A stretch of DNA of 7,157 bases from contig JAFRWQ010000168.1 of assembly GCA_017437925.1 (NCBI GenBank), positions 1 to 7,157 of the forward strand. The letters are read 5' to 3'. Positions 1-6,591 of the stretch are shown one piece after another. The notes beneath the pieces were generated by a model, which ran no database searches, was not told where the DNA came from, and saw only the letters and a list, made by a program, of their open reading frames with translations. Made by a program: the position numbers and the translations under genes. Each line of letters begins with the position of its first letter. Position 1 is the first letter of the stretch. Source of the stretch: Bacillota bacterium (GTDB lineage Bacteria > Bacillota_A > Clostridia > Peptostreptococcales > Anaerovoracaceae).

Positions 1-1110
1 GGGACCTTCCTTCCGACCTTCGTCACCATACCCGCAGTGGGCACCGCCGCGACATTTATAATCTTCTCGGGCATACTCATACTGATTGCCTCGGCGTATT
101 TCATAAGCATCAAAAGGGTCCCGAAGGCCCTGATGGTTTCGGTCGTGATATTTTTGATCTGCGCCTTGCTGGGGACGGGCGTTTCATTCGCCTTCTGGGA
201 GGACGATCTGGCCTACGAGGGCGAATCGGTGTACAACTACCTTCAGGTCAGCGAGTCCGATGACAGAGTAGTGCTCTCTACCAACGTGCTCTTCGGGGTC
301 CAGTCGGTGAGGATGAAGACCGACGAGCTGACGGGCATGTACTACGATTACGCTCTGGCGGCTCCCGCAATGGCCCTGTCGGGCAGGGAAGGGGACGGAC
401 CCTTAAGCATACTGATACTGGGCAACGGCACCGGGACCTTCGCCACCCAGTGCGCACGCTTTTATCCCGGCTGCGTCATCGAGGGTGTCGAGATCGACGG
501 CAAGATATCCAAGTTAGCCTACGATTATTTCGATATGTCCGAAGACGTAAAGCTCTTTGAGTACGACGGCAGGGCCTATCTGCAGGGCTCTGACGGCCGC
601 TACGACGTCATAATGGTCGACGCCTATCAGGACATCACCATACCTTTCCAGATGAGCAGCGCCGAGTTTTTCGGCCTCGTAAGGGATCACCTGAAGCCGG
701 GAGGAGTCATGGTGGTCAATATGAACATGTATTCCGACGGGGAAGGGTCCATAAATCAGTATTTGACCGACACCATACTCAGCTGCTTCAAATACGCCGC
801 AAGCGTCGACGTCCCGAGGAATTCCAACAGGGAGCTCTTCGCCTGCGCCGCGGAGGATCCCGCCGAGCTGCTTAAAAGCTTTGACAGGGAGGGCTTCGGC
901 GATATGCTGTCAGAGCAGCTGGACAGGATAGAATGGGGGCTTAAAGCCTGCGAAGCCAGCGGTAAGGACCTTATACTGACCGACGACAAGGCTCCCGTCG
1001 AGGTCCTGGGCATGTCCATGATAGACACGCTCATAGGAGACGAGATAGCCTATTACAAGGACATTTACCGCAGGGACGGCCTTAAAGCCGTCATCGAATC
1101 GGTGCTTTAG
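1..1110 (+). CDS. Spermidine-synthase-like membrane protein, 5'-truncated (C-terminal 369 residues)
   Basis: The reading frame is open from base 1, so the gene begins upstream of the window. The GTG at 37 is very probably an internal Val codon, because the preceding 12 codons (GTFLPTFVTIPA) continue the membrane region typical of fused transmembrane/spermidine-synthase-like proteins. Numbering from base 1, two hydrophobic helices lie at about residues 18-37 and 43-65. A Rossmann methyltransferase-type domain follows: the nucleotide loop LILGNGTGTFA (Gly141, Gly143, Gly145), the acidic strand end EGVEID (Glu164), and YDVIMVDAYQD (Asp207, Asp211). A late LTDDKAPVE motif is also typical of this family. 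The DPxGPA-type sequence of true aminopropyltransferases such as SpeE is not present after Asp207, so polyamine synthesis is uncertain; a SAM-dependent activity on another substrate is possible. The next gene's ribosome binding site overlaps its stop codon. Confidence 0.85.
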   Translation, partial: GTFLPTFVTIPAVGTAATFIIFSGILILIASAYFISIKRVPKALMVSVVIFLICALLGTGVSFAFWEDDLAYEGESVYNYLQVSESDDRVVLSTNVLFGVQSVRMKTDELTGMYYDYALAAPAMALSGREGDGPLSILILGNGTGTFATQCARFYPGCVIEGVEIDGKISKLAYDYFDMSEDVKLFEYDGRAYLQGSDGRYDVIMVDAYQDITIPFQMSSAEFFGLVRDHLKPGGVMVVNMNMYSDGEGSINQYLTDTILSCFKYAASVDVPRNSNRELFACAAEDPAELLKSFDREGFGDMLSEQLDRIEWGLKACEASGKDLILTDDKAPVEVLGMSMIDTLIGDEIAYYKDIYRRDGLKAVIESVL

Positions 1111-1114
1111 GAGG
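1109..1114 (+). promoter_or_regulatory. Ribosome binding site AGGAGG overlapping upstream stop codon
   Basis: A perfect AGGAGG shares its first two bases with the TAG stop of the preceding gene and lies 5 bases before a GTG. It fixes GTG 1120 as the start of the esterase gene and suggests that termination of the first gene feeds initiation of the second. Confidence 0.8.
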
Positions 1115-1119
1115 CCGGC

Positions 1120-1827
1120 GTGGAGATATCAGAGACCTTGATAGGCGGCCGTCAATGCCGGATGATCAAAGGAGGGCAGGGCCCTCTGGTCATAATAGGC
1201 GATTCACATGAGAGGGACGGCTACGCCGAGGTTATCGCCAGGGAATGCGAAGCTTTGGGCGCCGAAGGCCTTAACCTGATGGTCTTTGAAGTCGAAGACT
1301 GGGACAGGGACTTCTCCCCCTGGGAGGCGAGGGGCATGGATGAAGAAAACCCTCTGGGAAACGGAGGCCCCAAGACCCTCTCCTGGCTTGAAAACGAAGC
1401 GATCCCCTGTATCAGAAGTGAGCTGGGTGATGTTCCTCTTATCATCGGAGGCTATTCTCTCGCGGGCCTTTTCGCCCTCTGGAGCTTTCTTGAAAGCGGG
1501 GCCTTTGAGGGAGCCCTGTGCTGCTCGGGCTCTTTGTGGATGGACGGCTGGATGGCCTACATGGAAGAGCATAAGGCCAAAAGACCCGGCTGCGTCTATC
1601 TTTCCCTGGGCGGAAAGGAAGAAAAGAGCCCCCATCCGCTGCTGAAGACCATAGGAGACTGCACCAGAAGGGCCGACGCTCTGCTCTCAAAGGATCCTTC
1701 CATATACGCCGAAAAGCTTGAAATGAATAAGGGCGGACATTTCGCAGACTCCGCCAAAAGGCTGGCAAAGGGCATAGTCTGGGCCCTCGCCGCCATAGAA
1801 AAGCGGAATAAAAAGACCGGTTTATGA
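1120..1827 (+). CDS. Putative alpha/beta-hydrolase esterase, 235 aa
   Basis: This is a small, probably cytoplasmic serine hydrolase of the putative-esterase (esterase D-like) type. The nucleophile elbow is GGYSLAG, with Ser113 as the likely catalytic residue, preceded by the hydrophobic strand VPLIIG and followed by a helix (LFALWSFLESG) and the CCSGSLW segment seen after the elbow in this family. His207 in NKGGHF is the likely catalytic histidine. The acid is less clear; an acidic residue near LGGKEEKS (Glu167/Glu168) is a candidate. There is no signal peptide or membrane segment. It starts with GTG behind a perfect AGGAGG and is closely linked to the upstream membrane protein gene and, 34 bases on, to the amidohydrolase gene. 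The substrate cannot be read from the sequence; a small acyl ester or thioester is a guess. Confidence 0.8.
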   Translation: MEISETLIGGRQCRMIKGGQGPLVIIGDSHERDGYAEVIARECEALGAEGLNLMVFEVEDWDRDFSPWEARGMDEENPLGNGGPKTLSWLENEAIPCIRSELGDVPLIIGGYSLAGLFALWSFLESGAFEGALCCSGSLWMDGWMAYMEEHKAKRPGCVYLSLGGKEEKSPHPLLKTIGDCTRRADALLSKDPSIYAEKLEMNKGGHFADSAKRLAKGIVWALAAIEKRNKKTGL

Positions 1828-1861
1828 TGCGCTCAACGCTTAAGATATACAGGAGGTATTT

Positions 1862-3307
1862 ATGACACAGCTTGAAGAGATAAGAAGCTACGTTGAAAAA
1901 TACAGGGAGCAGACCCTGGATATCGCCAAAAAGGTCTGGGAATACGCCGAGCTTCCCTTTGACGAGCACAAGTCGGCTGCTCTCTTCAAAGAGGCACTGA
2001 CCGCCGAAGGCTTTGAGATCACCGACGGTCTCGCCGGCATTCCAACCGCCTTCCTGGCCAAATACAAGGTCGGAAGCGGAAAGCCCGTCTTCGGACTTCT
2101 CGCCGAGTACGACGCCCTCGACACCTTAAGCCAGGAGGCCGGCCTCACTGTAAGAAAACCGGTGAAGGAAGGGGCTCCCGGCCACGGCTGCGGCCACAAC
2201 CTGCTGGGCGCGGGCTGCTACGGCGCGGCTCTCGCGGCGAGAGACTACCTCATAGACCACGGCCTCGACGGCACGGTGATCTTCTTCGGCTGCCCGGCCG
2301 AAGAGGGAGCCGGATCCAAGCAGTTCATAGCCAGGGAAGGCTGGTTCGACAACGTGGACTTCTGCTATACCTGGCATCCCTCGACCCACAACGAGGTGGG
2401 AAATACCGGCAGCGTCGCCATCATGGGAGCCAACTTCAGCTTTGAGGGCATAGCCTCCCACGCGGGCGGTTCCCCCCATCTGGGCCGCTCGGCCCTGGAC
2501 GCCGCCGAGCTCATGAACATTGGCGTACAGTTCCTCAGGGAGCACATGATAGACCAGGCCAGGGTCCACTACGCCTTCACCAACGCCGGAGGCACCGCCC
2601 CCAACGTGGTCCAGGACCACGCAGCCATGAAGTACGAGGTCAGGGCGCCCCATGTGAACCAGATGAAGGAGCTCTTCGACAGGGTGGTCCACATAGCCAG
2701 AGGCGCCGCCGAGATGACCGAGACCAAAATGGACTACGAGATCACCATGGCGTTTTCCGACTACATAGGGAACCCGGCGCTGTCCGAGATGCTCTCCTCC
2801 TGCATGGAGGAATTCGGCGCTCCCGTCTGGGATGAGGCCGACTACGAGATGGCGAGAAATATGCTGAGGAGCTACAACGAAGCGACTCTCAAGAGCATAA
2901 GGGATTCCTTCGCCGAGGAATTCGGCGCAGACAGGGTGGAAGAGATACTGCAAAAGCCTCTGCACAGCGAACTCAACACCTATGAGAGGGTGAAGAACCC
3001 GGTCTACAGGTCGGGCTCCACCGACGTGGGCGACGTGGCTTACGCTACTCCTACCACCACGCTGAACATAGCGACCAGCTGCCTTGGCAATGTGGGCCAC
3101 AGCTGGCAGAACACCAGCTTCTGCGGCTCTCAGATAGGCATGAAGGGCATGCTGAGGGCTGCCGAGATCATGGCCCTCGCCTGCGTGAGGACGGCCGTCG
3201 ATCCCGCTCTCATCGAAAAGGCGAAGAAGGAGCTTTACGAAAAGAACGGCGGGCGCTATACCTGTCCGCTTCCCGACAGCGTGCTTCCGCCCGTAGGCAA
3301 GTATTAA
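1862..3307 (+). CDS. M20-family amidohydrolase, AbgB-like, 481 aa
   Basis: A cytoplasmic metal-dependent amidohydrolase of peptidase family M20 (M20D group). Its length and motifs closely follow E. coli AbgB, the B subunit of p-aminobenzoyl-glutamate hydrolase, which releases glutamate. Visible motifs are GHGCGHN (His108, Cys110, His112), CPAEEGAGSK (Glu147-Glu148, catalytic base and metal ligand region), TWHPSTHN (His172), the lid/dimerisation domain with ASHAGGSPHLGRSALDA (His200, Arg209), NAGGTAPNVVQ, and the C-terminal STDVGDV (386-392) with GHSWQNT (His413). The start is set by AGGAGG at 1851-1856, 5 bases before ATG. AbgB normally pairs with AbgA, and no abgA-like gene is in the window, so the enzyme may act alone or on another N-acyl or amide-linked amino acid. 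Family assignment is firm; the exact substrate is not. Confidence 0.9.
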   Translation: MTQLEEIRSYVEKYREQTLDIAKKVWEYAELPFDEHKSAALFKEALTAEGFEITDGLAGIPTAFLAKYKVGSGKPVFGLLAEYDALDTLSQEAGLTVRKPVKEGAPGHGCGHNLLGAGCYGAALAARDYLIDHGLDGTVIFFGCPAEEGAGSKQFIAREGWFDNVDFCYTWHPSTHNEVGNTGSVAIMGANFSFEGIASHAGGSPHLGRSALDAAELMNIGVQFLREHMIDQARVHYAFTNAGGTAPNVVQDHAAMKYEVRAPHVNQMKELFDRVVHIARGAAEMTETKMDYEITMAFSDYIGNPALSEMLSSCMEEFGAPVWDEADYEMARNMLRSYNEATLKSIRDSFAEEFGADRVEEILQKPLHSELNTYERVKNPVYRSGSTDVGDVAYATPTTTLNIATSCLGNVGHSWQNTSFCGSQIGMKGMLRAAEIMALACVRTAVDPALIEKAKKELYEKNGGRYTCPLPDSVLPPVGKY

Positions 3308-3422
3308 CGTAATACATGTACGGTAAACTACGCTGAAATATAAACGTTTATAAACTGCAGCTTATTATATACGGTCATCCCCTTAAAGCGTTGACAGGGC
3401 AGACCGAAGACGGAGGATCAAA
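3308..3422 (+). promoter_or_regulatory. AT-rich intergenic region, candidate promoter for the FMN enzyme-pxpBCA operon
   Basis: This 115-base gap is far richer in A and T than the coding DNA around it and is the only substantial non-coding stretch in the window. TATTAT at 3363-3368 resembles a -10 box, but no convincing -35 box sits 16-18 bases upstream; that position falls on the palindrome at 3339-3352, as would suit an activator- or repressor-controlled promoter. No stem-loop followed by a T-run was found for the upstream gene, so read-through from the left block is also possible. A GGAGG at 3412-3416 lies 6 bases before the ATG at 3423. Confidence 0.4.
3339..3352. promoter_or_regulatory. 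14-bp perfect palindrome, candidate operator
   Basis: TATAAACGTTTATA reads the same on both strands. Its left arm TATAAAC (3339-3345) also recurs in direct orientation at 3349-3355, exactly 10 bp (about one helical turn) further on, and a shorter TAAAC occurs at 3324-3328. It lies about 70-85 bases before the start of the FMN-enzyme gene, where a transcription-factor site would be expected. The bound protein cannot be named. Confidence 0.4.
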
Positions 3423-4925
3423 ATGTCATACTCATTACCCTTAAGCTCCGGCTTTACCGGGGCCAGAAACCGCAGCCAGTTCCTCACTCCGATGTCGGGA
3501 ATGTGCTCCTTCTGCACCGAGGAATGCGCCGGAACCTGCGAGATCGCCATGGCGGCGGTTCTCGGAATGCAGACCGTTTACCCCATGACCACCGGCTCCA
3601 ACCAGATCGCCGGCGAGAAAGACTATCCCCTCGACTGGTCCTGCTTCAACATCAACGGCAGGGTCTTCGGAGCGCAGGGTACAAGCGCCAACTTCCAGGA
3701 CGCCGAGATATACAATGTGAAGCTAGAGACCTCCTACGGCAAAGATCATCCCGTAAAGCTGACCCTGCCCCTGATACTTCCCGCCCTCATCAAGCTCAAC
3801 TGGAAGGACTACTTCGGAGGAGCCGCCATGGCGGGCGTAAGCTGCATGGTGGGCGAGGACGCCAAGAGCAAGGATCCCGGGCTGGTGCGCGAGAACGAGA
3901 AGATCACAGAGTTCCCCTTCCTGGGAGAGATCATCGAGAGCTTCAACAGGTATTACAGGGGATACGGTCAGATAGTCGTACAGTCCAACACCGAGGACGA
4001 CATGCAGGGCGTTCCCGAAATGACGCTCAAATACGGGGGCAAGGCAATTGAATTCAAGTTCGGTCAGTCCGCCAAGGGCACCCAGCCGGTGAACAGGCTC
4101 TCCGGCATAGATCAGGCAAGATCCCGCAAGCAGGCCGGAAACCTGGTAAAGCCCGATCCCGACGATCCCGCCGTGATCAAGGCCTGGGAAGAGGGCGTCT
4201 GCCCCAACTTCTATCAGTATTCGAGGCTGCCCCAGTGGACCGAGGAATACCTGGTAAAGAGGATCGCTGAGCTCAAGCAGATGGGCGCCGAGAACATCAG
4301 CTTCAAGATGGCAGGCTTCGACCCCGTCGACATCGAAAAGGTCATGCGCATGGCTGTCGCCTGCGGAGTCGACCTCATCACCTTCGACGGCGCCGGCGGC
4401 GGCAGCGGCTACAGCCCCTGCCACATGATGAACGAGTGGGGCTTCCCGGCTGTGATGCTCGAAGCCCACGTGGTAAAGATCGCTGAAAAGCTTAAGGCTG
4501 AGGGTCTTGAGCTTCCCGCTCTGGTCATGACCGGAGGCTACGCGACCGAAGACCAGGTCTTTAAATCCCTTGCAATGGGCAATGGAAATATCAAAGCAGT
4601 GGGACTCTGCAGAGCGGGAATGGCCGCAGCCATGACCGGAAAGGCTGTGGGAGAAGCGATCAAGGCCGGCAAAACTCCCGCGCTCTTCGCAAAGTACGGC
4701 AATACCGTTGAGGAAGTCTTCGGTGACCTGGCCGACCTCAGGGCGATCTACGGCAAGGAAGCCAACAACTTCTCCACCGGAGCTGTGGGCGTCTTCTCAT
4801 ACCTCAACAAGATAGGCTTCGGCCTGCAGCACTTCGCAGCCCTTAACCGAAAGTTCGACGTAAAGCTTTTGGGCCGCGAGGATCTCATACCACTGACCGC
4901 CGACGCCCGCGAGATACTCAAATAA
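3423..4925 (+). CDS. FMN-binding glutamate synthase family protein (GltB domain-2-like), 500 aa, with N-terminal 4-Cys cluster
   Basis: The protein is a stand-alone version of the FMN-binding synthase barrel of glutamate synthase. Barrel motifs include EFKFGQSAKGT (210-220, matching the GQGAKPG region of GltS), SFKMAG (Lys295), FDGAGGGSGYSP (321-332, matching the HDGGTGASP segment) and the phosphate-binding GGYATEDQVFKSLAMG (371-386). It has no class-II glutaminase domain (no N-terminal catalytic Cys). The Cx5Cx4C [3Fe-4S] motif of classical GltS is also missing: only Cys396 is present in the corresponding region. Instead an N-terminal cluster, Cys28, Cys31, Cys35 and Cys39 (Cx2Cx3Cx3C), could hold an iron-sulfur centre. 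No signal peptide or membrane segment is seen, so it is cytoplasmic. Its stop is 3 bases before the annotated start of pxpB, implying co-expression with 5-oxoprolinase. It probably performs flavin-dependent redox chemistry on glutamate, 2-oxoglutarate or a related compound; the reaction is unproven. Confidence 0.88.
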   Translation: MSYSLPLSSGFTGARNRSQFLTPMSGMCSFCTEECAGTCEIAMAAVLGMQTVYPMTTGSNQIAGEKDYPLDWSCFNINGRVFGAQGTSANFQDAEIYNVKLETSYGKDHPVKLTLPLILPALIKLNWKDYFGGAAMAGVSCMVGEDAKSKDPGLVRENEKITEFPFLGEIIESFNRYYRGYGQIVVQSNTEDDMQGVPEMTLKYGGKAIEFKFGQSAKGTQPVNRLSGIDQARSRKQAGNLVKPDPDDPAVIKAWEEGVCPNFYQYSRLPQWTEEYLVKRIAELKQMGAENISFKMAGFDPVDIEKVMRMAVACGVDLITFDGAGGGSGYSPCHMMNEWGFPAVMLEAHVVKIAEKLKAEGLELPALVMTGGYATEDQVFKSLAMGNGNIKAVGLCRAGMAAAMTGKAVGEAIKAGKTPALFAKYGNTVEEVFGDLADLRAIYGKEANNFSTGAVGVFSYLNKIGFGLQHFAALNRKFDVKLLGREDLIPLTADAREILK

Positions 4926-4928
4926 GCA

Positions 4929-5663
4929 ATGGAGGAGATCCGCGTGGTCCCCGCGGGGGACAGGGCGCTTTTGGCGCAGCTTGAACAGAAGATCAGCGAG
5001 GATATAAACGACAGGGTAAAGGCATTGATGGAAGCTCTTGAGGCTTCCGTCCCCGAAGGGATAGTCGAGATTATACCCTCGTACTGCTCTCTGCTGGTGT
5101 TTTACGACCCTCTTAAGCTCTGCTACGGCGAGCTCAAAGAGAGGGTGCTTTCCTGCGCCTCTTCGGCGGGGGAAGTGGGGAAGGCTCCCAAAAGGCTCCT
5201 GCACATACCCTGCTGCTACGGGTCCCACTTCGGTCTTGATCTTAAGGATATGGAGCGTCTGACCGGCCTTTCGGCTGAAGAAATAGTGTCCATCCACAGC
5301 GGGACCGATTACAGGGTCTACATGCTGGGATTTCTGCCCGGTTTCGTCTATCTGGGAGGCCTGGACAAGCGCATAAACGCTCCCAGGCTCACGACGCCCA
5401 GGGTGGGCATCCCCAAAGGCTCCGTCGCCATAGGAGGCGCCCAGACCGGGGTCTATCCCTTGAAGTCTCCGGGCGGTTGGCGGATAATCGGAGCCACTCC
5501 GGTGGAATTCTACGATCCCTCCAGGGATGAACCGGTGCTCTGCAGGGCGGGAGACATCATACGCTTTGAGCCGGTAACAGCCTGCGATTTCTACGACATC
5601 AGGCAGGAGATGCTCAAGGGACGCTATGAGATAAAGATCACGGAGGCCGGCTATGGGAATTAA
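4929..5663 (+). CDS. pxpB: 5-oxoprolinase subunit PxpB (KipI-like), 244 aa
   Basis: This is the B subunit of the prokaryotic ATP-dependent 5-oxoprolinase PxpABC, which opens 5-oxoproline (pyroglutamate) to L-glutamate in the cytoplasm; homologues include B. subtilis KipI and E. coli YbgJ. An N-terminal alpha/beta part (about 1-80) is followed by the carboxyltransferase-type domain with LHIPCCYG (91-98), SIHSGTDYRVYMLGF (His123), LPGFVYLGGLD (136-146), PRLTTPRVGIPKGSVAIGG (152-170) and QTGVYPLKSPGGWRIIG (172-188), all family hallmarks. It begins 3 bases after the FMN-enzyme stop and overlaps pxpC by 11 bases. The start is ambiguous: ATG 4929 keeps the expected first beta strand but has only a weak, distant GAGAT upstream, while GTG 4944 has a strong GGAGGAG. 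ATG is preferred on family length. Confidence 0.95.
   Translation: MEEIRVVPAGDRALLAQLEQKISEDINDRVKALMEALEASVPEGIVEIIPSYCSLLVFYDPLKLCYGELKERVLSCASSAGEVGKAPKRLLHIPCCYGSHFGLDLKDMERLTGLSAEEIVSIHSGTDYRVYMLGFLPGFVYLGGLDKRINAPRLTTPRVGIPKGSVAIGGAQTGVYPLKSPGGWRIIGATPVEFYDPSRDEPVLCRAGDIIRFEPVTACDFYDIRQEMLKGRYEIKITEAGYGN
4931..4937 (+). promoter_or_regulatory. Internal Shine-Dalgarno-like GGAGGAG inside the pxpB 5' end
   Basis: GGAGGAG begins on the last base of the pxpB ATG and lies 6 bases before an in-frame GTG at 4944. It could direct initiation at that GTG (removing five residues) or help hold ribosomes finishing the upstream gene for re-initiation. It may also be a chance product of Glu-Glu codons. 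Confidence 0.35.
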
Positions 5664-6591
5664 AGTGATGATCCCGGGGGCCCTTACCACGGTACAGGAC
5701 ATGGGCAGGACGGGCTACCAGCAGTTCGGCATCCCTGTCTGCGGAGTCATGGACCAAAGGGCTGCCGCGGCGGCCAACAGGCTGTGCCGGAACGAAGAGA
5801 ATGCCGCGGTCCTTGAAATGACGCTCTTCGGCGGAACTTATACCTTTGAAGAAGATACCGTTATCGCGCTGACGGGAGCCGATATGGAACCGAAGCTCAG
5901 CGGCGAGACCATACCCATGTACAGGCCCGTCTTCGCCGCGGCGGGAAGCGCTCTTGAACTTAGCATGGCTAAAAAAGGCTGCAGGATTTATCTTGCGGTT
6001 TTTGGCGGTATTGACGTTCCCCTCGTGATGGGAAGCAGGTCCACTGACCTTAAGAGCGGCACGGGAGGCTTTAAAGGAAGAAAGCTGGCCGCGGGCGACA
6101 TAGTGCCCTGTAAGCCTTTCACGGGCGATATGAGCGCATTTGAAGGCCTCGCCGAACCCGAGCCCATTTTCCCGACAAAGGCCCGCATAAGGGTCGTTGG
6201 AGGCCCACAGGAGGAAGCCTTTACCGAAGAAGGCCTGAGCACTTTTTACGGCAGCGAGTACCGCTTAAGCGACAAGTGCGACCGCATGGGCTACAGGCTT
6301 GAAGGAGAGAGGATAGGTACCGTAAGAGGCTCCGACATCATATCCGACGGCATAGCCTTCGGTTCGATACAGGTGCCCAGCTCAGGCAAACCGATAATAC
6401 TCATGGCCGACAGGCAGACCGCGGGAGGCTACACCAAGATAGCTACCGTTTGTTCCTTCGATCTTCCGGTTCTTGCCCAGCTCAAGCCGGGAGACACAGT
6501 CACCTTTGAAAAGATAAGCGTTGAAGACGCCCAAAGGCTTTTAAAGCAGGGCGCGGAACAGGAGGTTCGGAATGTACAGAGTCGATCTTAA
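5653..6591 (+). CDS. pxpC: 5-oxoprolinase subunit PxpC (KipA-like biotin-dependent-carboxylase-type domain), 312 aa
   Basis: This is the C subunit of PxpABC 5-oxoprolinase, pairing with PxpB (the pair corresponds to KipI-KipA of Bacillus and YbgJ-YbgK of E. coli). Although databases label the fold 'biotin-dependent carboxyltransferase', the Pxp complex hydrolyses 5-oxoproline with ATP. Hallmarks are [19 protein letters not shown] (8-26), CGVMD (30-34), [13 protein letters not shown] (111-123), MGSRSTDL (126-133), [12 protein letters not shown] (138-149), [10 protein letters not shown] (209-218) and [20 protein letters not shown] (241-260). Length matches E. coli PxpC (about 310 aa). The start ATG has GGAGG at 5642-5646, 6 bases upstream, inside pxpB; the genes overlap by 11 bases, so translational coupling is likely. 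An in-frame ATG at 5668 is a less likely start. Confidence 0.95.
   Translation: MGIKVMIPGALTTVQDMGRTGYQQFGIPVCGVMDQRAAAAANRLCRNEENAAVLEMTLFGGTYTFEEDTVIALTGADMEPKLSGETIPMYRPVFAAAGSALELSMAKKGCRIYLAVFGGIDVPLVMGSRSTDLKSGTGGFKGRKLAAGDIVPCKPFTGDMSAFEGLAEPEPIFPTKARIRVVGGPQEEAFTEEGLSTFYGSEYRLSDKCDRMGYRLEGERIGTVRGSDIISDGIAFGSIQVPSSGKPIILMADRQTAGGYTKIATVCSFDLPVLAQLKPGDTVTFEKISVEDAQRLLKQGAEQEVRNVQSRS

Noticed and set aside
37..39. GTG as the true start of the first gene
   Set aside because: The frame is open from base 1, the upstream 12 codons encode sequence that fits the family's membrane region, and there is no ribosome binding site before this GTG. The gene is better treated as 5'-truncated.
2126..3100. 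Long open frame (324 codons) on the minus strand opposite the amidohydrolase
   Set aside because: It lies wholly opposite a firmly recognised gene, its translation is rich in Gly, Val and His with no family motif, and such shadows are common in GC-rich DNA.
3308..3338. Terminator for the amidohydrolase gene
   Set aside because: Only a short TACATGTA palindrome (3313-3320) is present, with no GC-rich stem and no T-run, so it does not qualify as an intrinsic terminator.
3391..3396. TTGACA as a -35 promoter box
   Set aside because: A -10 box 16-18 bases downstream would fall in the ribosome binding site and start codon region, where no TATAAT-like sequence exists.
3503..4051. Plus-strand open frame (182 codons) overlapping the FMN enzyme in another frame
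   Set aside because: Very Arg/Gly-rich, low-complexity translation typical of an off-frame reading of GC-rich coding DNA.
3723..4469. Open frame (248 codons) on the minus strand opposite the FMN enzyme
   Set aside because: Same pattern: fully antisense to a conserved protein, no recognisable domain, no convincing start signal.
4797..5702. Open frame (301 codons) on the minus strand spanning the FMN enzyme end and pxpB
   Set aside because: It covers the antisense of two conserved genes, and its translation resembles no family I recognise.
5653..6591. PxpC as a biotin-dependent carboxylase or urea amidolyase component
   Set aside because: The domain name comes from fold similarity; with pxpB and pxpA adjacent, the 5-oxoprolinase complex is the better call. 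No biotin carboxylase or biotin carrier gene is in the window.
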